Of a DNA stretch of 6,061 nucleotides, positions 1 to 5,591 are shown piece by piece. The position numbers and the translations under genes were made by a program. Below the pieces are notes generated by a model. It was given only the letters and a program-made list of their open reading frames with translations, did not search any database and was not told the DNA's origin. Numbering within the stretch: position 1 is the stretch's first letter; the number at the start of each line of letters is the position of its first letter. This DNA comes from Treponema sp. (GTDB taxonomy: Bacteria; Spirochaetota; Spirochaetia; Treponematales; Breznakiellaceae), in contig JAITQR010000270.1 of the NCBI GenBank assembly GCA_031288815.1, positions 1 through 6,061 on the forward strand, written 5' to 3'.

Positions 1-1776
1 GCCCTGCGGGCCCTGGGGATCAACCCGGCGGCTACCCACATGAACGAGGGCCATTCGGCCTTCCTGGGCCTGGAACGGATCCGGGAACTCATGCAGGAAA
101 GGCACTTCGGTTTTGAGGAGGCCAAGGAAGCGGTCTGGCCTACCAATATTTTTACCACCCATACCCCGGTTCCCGCGGGGAATGAGCGTTTTGACGTCGC
201 CCTGCTGGAAAAATATTTCCGCTCCTGGCCCCAGATCCTGGGGATCTCCTGGAAGGAATTTCTCGCCCTGGGACGGGAGCGGCCCAACGACGACAACGAA
301 AGCTTCTGCATGACCGTATTGGCCTTGAAGCTTGCCGCCTATGCCAACGGGGTGGCCAAGCTTCACGGGGTAGTCTCCCGGGAGATGTGGCAGGGGCTCT
401 GGCCGAGACTTCCCCTGGACGAGATTCCCATCCACCACGTGACCAACGGGGTGCATCCCCGTACCTGGGTTTCCAGCGGCATGGCGGATCTGCTGGATCG
501 TTATTTCGGCCCCCATTTTGAGGATGAACCGACGGATCTGTCTATCTGGGATCGGATGGACCGGATATCCGACGAAGAGCTTTGGCGTACCCACGAGCGC
601 CGCCGGGAGCGGCTGGTAGCCTTTGTGCGGGATCGGATACGGCTCCGGCTGGAGCGAACCGGGGCGGCCCGGCATTACGCCGGCCAGGCCGAAGACGCTC
701 TTTCGCCCTATGCCCTGACCCTCTGTTTTGCCCGCCGTTTCGCCACCTACAAGCGCGGTACCCTGCTTCTCCGGGACCCGGAGCGGCTCCTTCGGCTGGT
801 AAAGGACAACGACCGGCCGGTACAGCTCATCTTCGCCGGAAAAGCCCATCCCCACGATATGCCCGGCAAGGATCTGATCCGGGATATCATTCACTTCGCG
901 GAAAAATACGACGTTACGAGCCGCATCGTGTTTGTGGAAAACTACGACATGACTGTCGCCCACTACCTCACCTCCGGCGGGGACGTGTGGCTCAATACCC
1001 CCCGCAGACCCCTGGAGGCCAGCGGTACCAGCGGCATGAAGGCTTCCATGAACGGCGTCCTCAACTGCTCGATCCTCGACGGCTGGTGGGACGAAGCCTA
1101 CAACCCCCAGGTGGGCTGGGCCATCGGCCAGGGGGAACTGTACAGCGACGAGAAGCTTCAGGACGATGTGGAGAGTAAGGCCCTGTACGACCTGCTGGAA
1201 CGGGGTATCGTGCCCCTTTTCTACCAGCGGGGCAGGGACGGACTTCCCCGGGAATGGATAAAAATGATGAAGAACTGCATGAGGCAGATAGGCCATTCCA
1301 TGTCCAGCCACCGGATGCTGATGGATTACTCCAACAACTTCTACTTCCCCGCCCTGAAAAACTACCGCCGTATCGTGAAGGACGATTACGCGGAGTCAAA
1401 ATCCCTGGCGGTTTATTTCAGCAAACTCCGGCAGGCCTGGGATTCCCTTAAGATCGCCAAAATCGAATCCAACGCAAAACCGGTGATGCAGCGGGGAGAC
1501 GCCCTGACCGTGACCGCCTTCATAGATTTGGGCATCCTCAATCCCAACGAACTCAAGGTTGAACTCTACCACGGCAGTATATCCAGCCAGGCTTCTCAAA
1601 TAGAGAACGCCCGCCGGACAGAGATGAAGCATATAAGCCATGAGGGGAACCTGAACCTGTTCCAGGTAAGGATCGAATGCGAGGATACGGGTATGCAGGG
1701 TCATACGGTCCGTATCCTGCCCAAACACGACGCCCTGGTACATCCCTACCGCACGGGACTCATCAGGTGGGCCTGA
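1..1776 (+). CDS. glgP: Alpha-glucan (maltodextrin/glycogen) phosphorylase, GT35 family, 5'-truncated by the window
   Basis: This enzyme splits alpha-1,4-glucan chains with phosphate, releasing glucose-1-phosphate in the cytoplasm. The frame is open from base 1, so the N-terminus lies outside the window; 591 residues are visible, and full-length members of this bacterial type are longer. Numbering from the first codon, HMNEGHSAF starts at residue 13, and THTPVPAG at 53-60 carries the active-site His (54). HVTNGVH is at 146-152. FARRFATYKRG at 243-253 holds Arg246 and Lys251, matching the phosphate-contacting Arg/Lys of muscle phosphorylase. EASGTSGMKASMNG at 339-352 holds Lys347 (codon 1039-1041), the expected pyridoxal-phosphate lysine. 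The C-terminal region (about 470-591, ending GLIRWA) is the beta-rich extension of the short 'alpha-glucan family phosphorylase' subgroup rather than the animal type. An ATG at 40 lies inside the conserved HMNEGH motif and is not a start. No frameshift is seen. The family call is secure; substrate preference between glycogen and maltodextrin is not. Confidence 0.96.
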   Translation, partial: ALRALGINPAATHMNEGHSAFLGLERIRELMQERHFGFEEAKEAVWPTNIFTTHTPVPAGNERFDVALLEKYFRSWPQILGISWKEFLALGRERPNDDNESFCMTVLALKLAAYANGVAKLHGVVSREMWQGLWPRLPLDEIPIHHVTNGVHPRTWVSSGMADLLDRYFGPHFEDEPTDLSIWDRMDRISDEELWRTHERRRERLVAFVRDRIRLRLERTGAARHYAGQAEDALSPYALTLCFARRFATYKRGTLLLRDPERLLRLVKDNDRPVQLIFAGKAHPHDMPGKDLIRDIIHFAEKYDVTSRIVFVENYDMTVAHYLTSGGDVWLNTPRRPLEASGTSGMKASMNGVLNCSILDGWWDEAYNPQVGWAIGQGELYSDEKLQDDVESKALYDLLERGIVPLFYQRGRDGLPREWIKMMKNCMRQIGHSMSSHRMLMDYSNNFYFPALKNYRRIVKDDYAESKSLAVYFSKLRQAWDSLKIAKIESNAKPVMQRGDALTVTAFIDLGILNPNELKVELYHGSISSQASQIENARRTEMKHISHEGNLNLFQVRIECEDTGMQGHTVRILPKHDALVHPYRTGLIRWA

Positions 1777-1801
1777 TCACCCGAGATTCCAGCAGCCTGT
1801 C

Positions 1802-1845
1802 GTGAAGATAAAAATCGCTTCTCCGGCGTTTTTTTGGGGTTTCAC
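1802..1845 (+). terminator. Weak terminator-like hairpin after glgP
   Basis: Twenty-five bases after the glgP stop there is an imperfect inverted repeat. The core pairs an A-run plus CGC (1810-1818) with GCG plus a T-run (1826-1834), with one U-U mismatch and a seven-base loop. GTGAA (1802-1806) and TTCAC (1841-1845) can pair outside it. Seven T's follow the GC core (1829-1835). Only three G-C pairs hold the core, so efficiency is doubtful. Its position between glgP and the next regulated gene makes a terminator role reasonable. Confidence 0.32.
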
Positions 1846-1896
1846 GCGGGAAACGCGACAAACTCCTCGGCGAGAGGAAAAGCATAGGCAGGCGTT

Positions 1897-1928
1897 GGGC
1901 GCTTAAGCCCTATTTTGCGCTTCGGCGC
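1897..1928 (+). other. Two small hairpins upstream of the riboswitch
   Basis: GGGC (1897-1900) can pair with GCCC (1907-1910) around a six-base loop, followed by TATTTT. Directly after, GCGC-TTCG-GCGC (1917-1928) forms a four-pair stem closed by a stable UUCG-type tetraloop, ending one base before the riboswitch stem. TATTTT (1911-1916) could equally be a poor -10 element, but I see no matching -35. These could be leader structures, part of a promoter region, or chance pairing in GC-rich DNA. Confidence 0.25.
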
Positions 1929-1929
1929 G

Positions 1930-1970
1930 AGGCGGTATCCTGGATTAACCCGCCTAAACAAAACAAGGAG
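1930..1970 (+). promoter_or_regulatory. preQ1-I riboswitch controlling the downstream transporter
   Basis: This is a compact H-type pseudoknot aptamer. P1 pairs AGGCGG (1930-1935) with CCGCCT (1950-1955). The loop (1936-1949) begins with U and ends UUAAC; C1949 is the expected preQ1-pairing cytosine. The A-rich tail contains AACAAAACAAGG (1957-1968), which as I recall it is the same string as in the crystallised Thermoanaerobacter tengcongensis preQ1 riboswitch. P2 can form between UCCU (1938-1941) and AGGA (1966-1969). The tail AAGGAG (1965-1970) is also the Shine-Dalgarno of the gene starting at 1981, so ligand binding should hide the ribosome site and lower translation. There is no terminator between aptamer and start. 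That the next gene is a queuosine-precursor transporter, a known preQ1-riboswitch target, is independent support. The structure was folded by eye only. Confidence 0.88.
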
Positions 1971-1980
1971 TTTTCATCCC

Positions 1981-2751
1981 GTGACATCCTCTCCTTACCC
2001 GGTTCCGGAAAGGGCAAATTCCCCGCGGCCGGGACAGTACCGTTACCTGGATCTTTTTATGGCTTTCTTCGTGGCGGTTCTCATCATCAGTAACATCGCG
2101 TCGTCGGCAAAGATAGTCGACTTGGGTTTCTCGATTTTCGGCGTCCTGGGTATACCCCCGGTACGGATGGCCTTTGACGGCGGAACCCTGCTCTTTCCCC
2201 TGTCCTATGTGTTCGGGGATATCCTCACCGAGGTTTACGGCTTCCGGGCGGGCCGCCGGGTTATCTGGACCGGCTTCGCGGCCCTGGCCCTGTCGGCCCT
2301 GGTTTTCTTTATCCTGCGGCTCCTCCCCGGAGAGGCGGAATGGGAAATCTACGCCGGCAGCGGGGCCTTCGACGCCATCCTGGGGGGCATGAGCGGGGGC
2401 GGCATTGTCCTGGCAAGCCTTCTGGGTTACTGGGCGGGGGAATTTTCCAATTCCGTGGTTCTTTCCCGGGTCAAAGTCCTGATGAAGGGGCGTTTCCTCT
2501 GGATACGAACCGTCGGTTCTACCCTGGTGGGGGAACTTCTGGATAGCCTGGTTTTCGTGTTTATCGCCTCCCTTGCCGGGGTTTTCGGCTGGGAGCTCTT
2601 CGCGAGCCTGGTGTTGACCAACTATTTCCTCAAATGCCTTGTGGAAATCCTTATGACTCCGGTAACCTACCTTATGGTAGGGGCTTTGAAACGGAAGGAG
2701 CGTGCCGACACCTTCGACTACGGGGAGAGGTACAATCCTTTCCGGCTTTGA
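1981..2751 (+). CDS. yhhQ: Queuosine-precursor transporter, VUT/YhhQ family
   Basis: This inner-membrane protein of 256 residues is predicted to import a precursor of queuosine (preQ0, preQ1 or a related base) used for tRNA anticodon modification. The start is GTG at 1981, with AAGGAG ten bases upstream inside the riboswitch tail. The same frame extends to a TTG at 1915, but that would translate through the aptamer. Hydrophobic segments lie near residues 25-45, 67-83, 94-115, 138-153, 179-203 and 205-235. Family-typical stretches are FPLSYVFGDILTEVYGFR (72-89), GEFSNSVVLSRVKV (153-166), the RTVGSTLVGELLDS block (176-189) with its conserved acidic residues, and the C-terminal tail (243-254) ending in NPF. 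About 18 hydrophilic residues precede the first helix. The next gene begins 44 bases on and probably shares the transcript. The family is firm; the exact transported precursor is not shown by sequence. Confidence 0.93.
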   Translation: MTSSPYPVPERANSPRPGQYRYLDLFMAFFVAVLIISNIASSAKIVDLGFSIFGVLGIPPVRMAFDGGTLLFPLSYVFGDILTEVYGFRAGRRVIWTGFAALALSALVFFILRLLPGEAEWEIYAGSGAFDAILGGMSGGGIVLASLLGYWAGEFSNSVVLSRVKVLMKGRFLWIRTVGSTLVGELLDSLVFVFIASLAGVFGWELFASLVLTNYFLKCLVEILMTPVTYLMVGALKRKERADTFDYGERYNPFRL

Positions 2752-2795
2752 TACCGTGGTAGGCTTGTACCAAAACAGCTTAAGGAGACGCCGTT

Positions 2796-3764
2796 ATGGA
2801 TAAGGCGCTGGTTTTGTTTTCCGCCACCGGGGATTTTAAACGGGAGCTTGCCGGGGCGCTGCCCGGCTACGGGCTTATATTCGACGAAGACGGAAACACG
2901 GACGGGATAAGCCCCGATACCGCCGGGGATATTACCGTCATTTTCGGCAACCCCGGGAAGGATTTTATCGCCCGCTGCCCCCGGCTTAAATGGATACAGC
3001 TTCAGTCCGCCGGGACCGACGGCTACCTGAACGGCGAGATAGGCCCGGAAGTGCTGCTCAGCTGCGCCAGCGGCGGCTACGGGCACGGGGTTTCCGAACA
3101 CATGGTGGCGGTAACCCTCCAGATTGTAAAAAAGCTGCATCTCTACCGGGATGAGCAGAACAGGGAACGCTGGCAGGGCCGGGGGGAAGTGAAAAGCATT
3201 CTGGGTTCCACCGTGCTTGTGGTGGGCCTGGGGGACATCGGTTCAGAGTACGCCTGGCGGATGAAAGCGCTTGGCGCCTACGTTGTCGGGGTACGCCGGA
3301 CAGCCCAGCCCAAAAGCGACTATGTGGACGAGCTTTACCTTACGGATCGGCTGGACGAGCTGCTCCCCAGGGCGGATATTGTGGCTCTTATCCTGCCGGG
3401 GATCAGGGAAACCGAGGGAATCATCAACCGGGAACGGCTTGCCAGGATGAAGAGGGGGGCGGTTATCGTAAACGCCGGCCGGGGTTCCGCCATCGACACC
3501 GAAGCGCTCTGCGACGCTCTGGAATCGGGACAGATCGGCGGGGCGGGACTGGACGTTACCCTGCCCGAACCCCTGCCGGAAGGCCACCGGCTCTGGAAGC
3601 TTGAAGGCGCGGTGATCACTCCCCACATCGCCGGAGGCCGCAACATGCCCGAAACGGCGCGGCACATCATGCGGCTCAACCTGGAAAACGCCGCCCGTTT
3701 CGTCAAGGGGGAACGGCTCCGGAGCCTGGTGGACCTTAAAACCGGCTACAGGGTTTTGGAATAG
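2796..3764 (+). CDS. D-2-hydroxyacid dehydrogenase (glyoxylate/hydroxypyruvate reductase-like)
   Basis: A cytoplasmic NAD(P)-dependent oxidoreductase of 322 residues that interconverts a 2-oxoacid and a D-2-hydroxyacid. ATG at 2796 follows AAGGAG (2782-2787) by eight bases. The Rossmann motif GLGDIG is at 144-149, and the catalytic triad is complete: Arg229 in NAGRG, Glu258 in the LPEPLP stretch and His277 in TPHIAG. QSAGTD (70-75) is the usual substrate-loop motif. The second Rossmann strand ends GVRR (165-168), where NAD-preferring members carry Asp, so NADPH use is plausible, as in GhrA-like enzymes. The actual substrate (glyoxylate, hydroxypyruvate, a branched 2-ketoacid) cannot be told. 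It follows the transporter by 44 bases, including a small TGGTA/TACCA inverted repeat (2757-2772), with no visible promoter, so it is likely cotranscribed. Phosphoglycerate dehydrogenase is less likely because no C-terminal ACT domain is present. Confidence 0.92.
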   Translation: MDKALVLFSATGDFKRELAGALPGYGLIFDEDGNTDGISPDTAGDITVIFGNPGKDFIARCPRLKWIQLQSAGTDGYLNGEIGPEVLLSCASGGYGHGVSEHMVAVTLQIVKKLHLYRDEQNRERWQGRGEVKSILGSTVLVVGLGDIGSEYAWRMKALGAYVVGVRRTAQPKSDYVDELYLTDRLDELLPRADIVALILPGIRETEGIINRERLARMKRGAVIVNAGRGSAIDTEALCDALESGQIGGAGLDVTLPEPLPEGHRLWKLEGAVITPHIAGGRNMPETARHIMRLNLENAARFVKGERLRSLVDLKTGYRVLE

Positions 3765-3767
3765 AGC

Positions 3768-3796
3768 AAGCCCGAGTGGACGCCCTGAACGGGCTT
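3768..3796. terminator. GC hairpin just after the dehydrogenase stop
   Basis: AAGCCCG (3768-3774) is an exact inverted repeat of CGGGCTT (3790-3796), giving seven pairs around a 15-base loop, four bases after the stop at 3764. On the plus strand CCGCC and then only four T's follow, and on the minus strand there is no T-run. It is therefore a poor intrinsic terminator by itself, but it may stabilise 3' ends or help termination between convergent genes. Confidence 0.4.
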
Positions 3797-3884
3797 CCGC
3801 CTTTTCAAGTTAAGAACGCGGCGCGGTTTTAGGGGCAAAGACATTCCGCGCAAAGGGGTATTCGGGGTTCTTAAGGGCTACGGC

Positions 3885-3919
3885 AAAACCGCTCACTCTT
3901 CCTCCCCGGCGGTTTTTTT
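3885..3919. terminator. Probable bidirectional terminator overlapping the aldo/keto reductase 3' end
   Basis: AAAACCGC (3885-3892) pairs exactly with GCGGTTTT (3909-3916), giving eight pairs around a 16-base loop. On the plus strand the T-run continues to seven (3913-3919), the standard intrinsic-terminator layout for the dehydrogenase transcript arriving from the left. On the minus strand the same repeat gives an A-run, a stem and a short U-run for the reductase transcript. The right arm and loop lie inside the last codons and stop (3893-3895) of the minus-strand gene. Only four of the eight pairs are G-C. Confidence 0.5.
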
Positions 3920-5119
3920 GGGTTTCATGGGCGAAGCGCGAACTCCCAGAGAGGCCCGGAAAAGGGCGGCGAAACAGCGGAACCAGAGGGGCTCCATCCG
4001 TTTCCGGACCAGCGCGAGGTTTTTTCTGACAGGCAACCCCTGGGGGCAGTGGCTTTCGCATTTTCCGCAGCCGACGCAGAGTCCGGGGCCGGCCCTTTTG
4101 TCCGCGCTTACCCCGGTGCTGGTGACAAACTGGTGCATCCCCGCCACGTAACCGATGGAGAAAGACGCGTTGTAAGAGGCGAAGCAGCCGGGGATATTGA
4201 CCCCCCTGGGGCAGGGCATACAGTAGTCGCAGGCCGTGCAGGGAATCGGGCTGCTTCGGTTCAATACCTCCAGAACCCGGCGGTAAGCCTCAAGCTCCCT
4301 ATCCCCCAGCATACCGATCCGGGCTTCCCCGGCCAGACCCAGGTTTTCCTCAAGCTGCCCCATCTCCCCCATGCCGGAAAGGGTAAGGGTCACTTCCCCC
4401 TGGTTCCAGAGCCAGTTGAGGGCCCAAGCCGCCGGGGAGAGATCGGGCCTTACCTTTCTGAAGATTTCCTCCGCCCCGGCGGGCAGAGCCCTGGCGAGCC
4501 TTCCCCCCAGGAGGGGTTCCATGATCATCACCGGCATCTTTTCGGCGGCTTTCCGCAAACCCGTCACCCCGGCCTGGAAATGCTCATCGGAATAGTTGTA
4601 CTGGATCTGGCAGAATTCCCAGGGGTAATCGTCAATGAGCCGGAGGAATTCGTCCCGGCTGCCGTGGTAGGAAAAACCGATCTGCCGGATCTTCCCTTCC
4701 CGTTTCTTTTCCTCGATCCAGCGCTCAATCCCCCAGTCTTTGAGCTTTTTCCACAGCCCCGTATCGGTGATCATGTGCATCAGGTAGTAGTCGATGTACC
4801 CGGTCCGCAGCCGTTCCAGCTCCCTGTTGAAGTACCGGTCAAAATCCCCGGGGCCTTTCAGGAGGATCAGGGGCAGTTTCGCGGCGATATAGACCTTCTT
4901 CCGGAGCCCGTTTTTTTCGAAGATCGCCCCCAGGGCTTCCTCGCTGCCGGGGTAGATATAGGCGGTGTCGAAATAGTTCACTCCCCCCTCTACCGCCCGG
5001 TTTACCAGCCCTTCGGTTCGCTTCATGTCGATGGAACCCAGCGATCGGGGGAAACGCATACAGCCGAACCCCAGGATGGACAAACTGTTTCCCGACTTTT
5101 TATCAACTCTGTACCGCAT
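3893..5119 (-). CDS. Aldo/keto reductase with C-terminal iron-sulfur (ferredoxin-like) domain
   Basis: Predicted cytoplasmic oxidoreductase of 408 residues, of the COG1453-like group that joins an aldo/keto reductase barrel to a [4Fe-4S] module. The barrel opens with LGFGCMRFP (16-24). The catalytic tetrad is present: Asp51 and Tyr54 (DTAYIY), Lys81 (AAKLP) and His115 (YYLMH). Two cysteine motifs follow: C294, C297, C300, C303 then Pro (with GVNIP at 306-310), and C348, C351, C354, C358 then Pro. These are enough for two clusters. A basic tail (about 365-408) ends KKTAGEEE. I chose ATG at 5119 because MRYRVDKKSG is the usual N-terminus, a GGTGG ribosome site lies nine bases upstream, and a strong promoter sits at 5141-5169. 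The frame runs open to 5221, but those 34 extra residues look non-family and cover the promoter. It is transcribed alone, converging on the dehydrogenase. The physiological substrate and electron partner are unknown. Confidence 0.92.
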   Translation of the reverse strand: MRYRVDKKSGNSLSILGFGCMRFPRSLGSIDMKRTEGLVNRAVEGGVNYFDTAYIYPGSEEALGAIFEKNGLRKKVYIAAKLPLILLKGPGDFDRYFNRELERLRTGYIDYYLMHMITDTGLWKKLKDWGIERWIEEKKREGKIRQIGFSYHGSRDEFLRLIDDYPWEFCQIQYNYSDEHFQAGVTGLRKAAEKMPVMIMEPLLGGRLARALPAGAEEIFRKVRPDLSPAAWALNWLWNQGEVTLTLSGMGEMGQLEENLGLAGEARIGMLGDRELEAYRRVLEVLNRSSPIPCTACDYCMPCPRGVNIPGCFASYNASFSIGYVAGMHQFVTSTGVSADKRAGPGLCVGCGKCESHCPQGLPVRKNLALVRKRMEPLWFRCFAALFRASLGVRASPMKPKKTAGEEE

Positions 5120-5140
5120 ACCAAGTTTCCACCGGGGATC

Positions 5141-5169
5141 AGTATACAGAAAAAGAGCGGGAATGTCAG
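5141..5169 (-). promoter_or_regulatory. Sigma-70-type promoter of the aldo/keto reductase
   Basis: Read on the minus strand, CTGACA (plus 5164-5169; five of six to TTGACA) is followed by exactly 17 bases and TATACT (plus 5141-5146; five of six to TATAAT). Initiation about seven bases on would give a leader of roughly 15 bases that begins close to the GGTGG ribosome site and leads to ATG at 5119. The agreement of spacing and both boxes is unusually good for this GC-rich sequence. Confidence 0.68.
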
Positions 5170-5232
5170 ATTTTGAAAGGGCGGCCTGGGAGTCTTTCGC
5201 GCCACGTAAAAAACGCGCCATAGCCGGGGCCC

Positions 5233-5261
5233 TTTAAACCGGAACCGCAAAGGGGTATTAT
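5233..5261 (+). promoter_or_regulatory. Candidate promoter of the heavy-metal-associated protein gene
   Basis: TTTAAA (5233-5238; four of six to TTGACA), a 17-base spacer, then TATTAT (5256-5261; five of six to TATAAT) point toward the gene starting at 5317. The expected start of transcription is near 5268, giving a leader of about 50 bases that would begin with the GC hairpin at 5267-5281. It is divergent from the reductase promoter, with about 60 bases between the two -35 boxes. Confidence 0.42.
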
Positions 5262-5266
5262 CTACA

Positions 5267-5281
5267 CGGCCCCGGGGGCCG
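5267..5281 (+). other. GC-only hairpin in the leader of the metal-binding protein gene
   Basis: CGGCCC (5267-5272) pairs with GGGCCG (5276-5281) around a three-base loop, right where the transcript from the candidate promoter would start. It could protect the 5' end of the mRNA or be a protein-binding palindrome overlapping the start site. There is no T-run, so it is not an intrinsic terminator. Confidence 0.35.
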
Positions 5282-5316
5282 AAGTTTCGATATACGTAAG
5301 AGGGGGGAGACGGAAT

Positions 5317-5517
5317 ATGAAAACCATACTGAAAATCGGCGGAATGTCTTGTGAACACTGCGTAAAACACGTTACCGAAGCGCTGGAAGGCGTAGAGGAT
5401 GTCAAATCCGCCAAGGTAAGCCTTAAAAAAGGTGAGGCGCTGGTGAACCATGGGGACCAGGCGAGCCTTGAGGCCATGAAGGCGGCGGTTGTTGAGGCGG
5501 GTTACGAGGCGGGGTAA
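5317..5517 (+). CDS. Heavy-metal-associated (HMA) domain protein, CopZ-like small metallochaperone
   Basis: A single ferredoxin-like beta-alpha-beta-beta-alpha-beta domain of 66 residues, expected in the cytoplasm. GGMSCEHC (8-15) gives the metal-binding M-x-C-x-x-C motif with Cys12 and Cys15, followed by the typical VKHVTEALEGVEDV helix and turn (16-29) and a C-terminal EAGYEAG. Such proteins bind Cu(I), or another soft metal, and hand it to a P-type ATPase or a repressor. Length is normal for a stand-alone chaperone. ATG at 5317 follows a purine-rich GGGGGGAG site (5302-5309). No copper ATPase, CsoR or CopY gene is in the window, so the partner must lie elsewhere and the metal is not certain. 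It has its own candidate promoter, and the next gene starts 74 bases downstream. Confidence 0.9.
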   Translation: MKTILKIGGMSCEHCVKHVTEALEGVEDVKSAKVSLKKGEALVNHGDQASLEAMKAAVVEAGYEAG

Positions 5518-5591
5518 TATCACTTGTCCAAATCGCCGGACAGGCGGAAAAAGGTTCCGGCCCGGCGGGATAAATACGCAAGGAGGAAACA

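Noticed and set aside
582..1178. A 198-codon frame inside glgP
   Set aside because: Arg/Pro-rich out-of-frame translation of a conserved phosphorylase gene, with no motif of its own.
1915..1980. TTG start for the transporter, 22 codons upstream
   Set aside because: It would translate the riboswitch aptamer, has no ribosome site, and the hydrophilic extra residues are not family-like; GTG at 1981 has AAGGAG.
2752..2795. A second riboswitch or promoter before the dehydrogenase
   Set aside because: Only a five-pair TGGTA/TACCA hairpin and a ribosome site are visible in 44 bases, which is too little to support either.
3813..3860. GC-rich near-palindrome followed by TTTT as another terminator
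   Set aside because: The stem needs a bulge, the T-run is four bases, and better candidates flank it on both sides.
4049..5176. A 375-codon open frame on the plus strand opposite the reductase
   Set aside because: It is antisense to a gene with complete catalytic and Fe-S motifs, is rich in Pro and Gly, matches no family I recognise, and is explained by GC-rich codon use leaving the opposite frame open.
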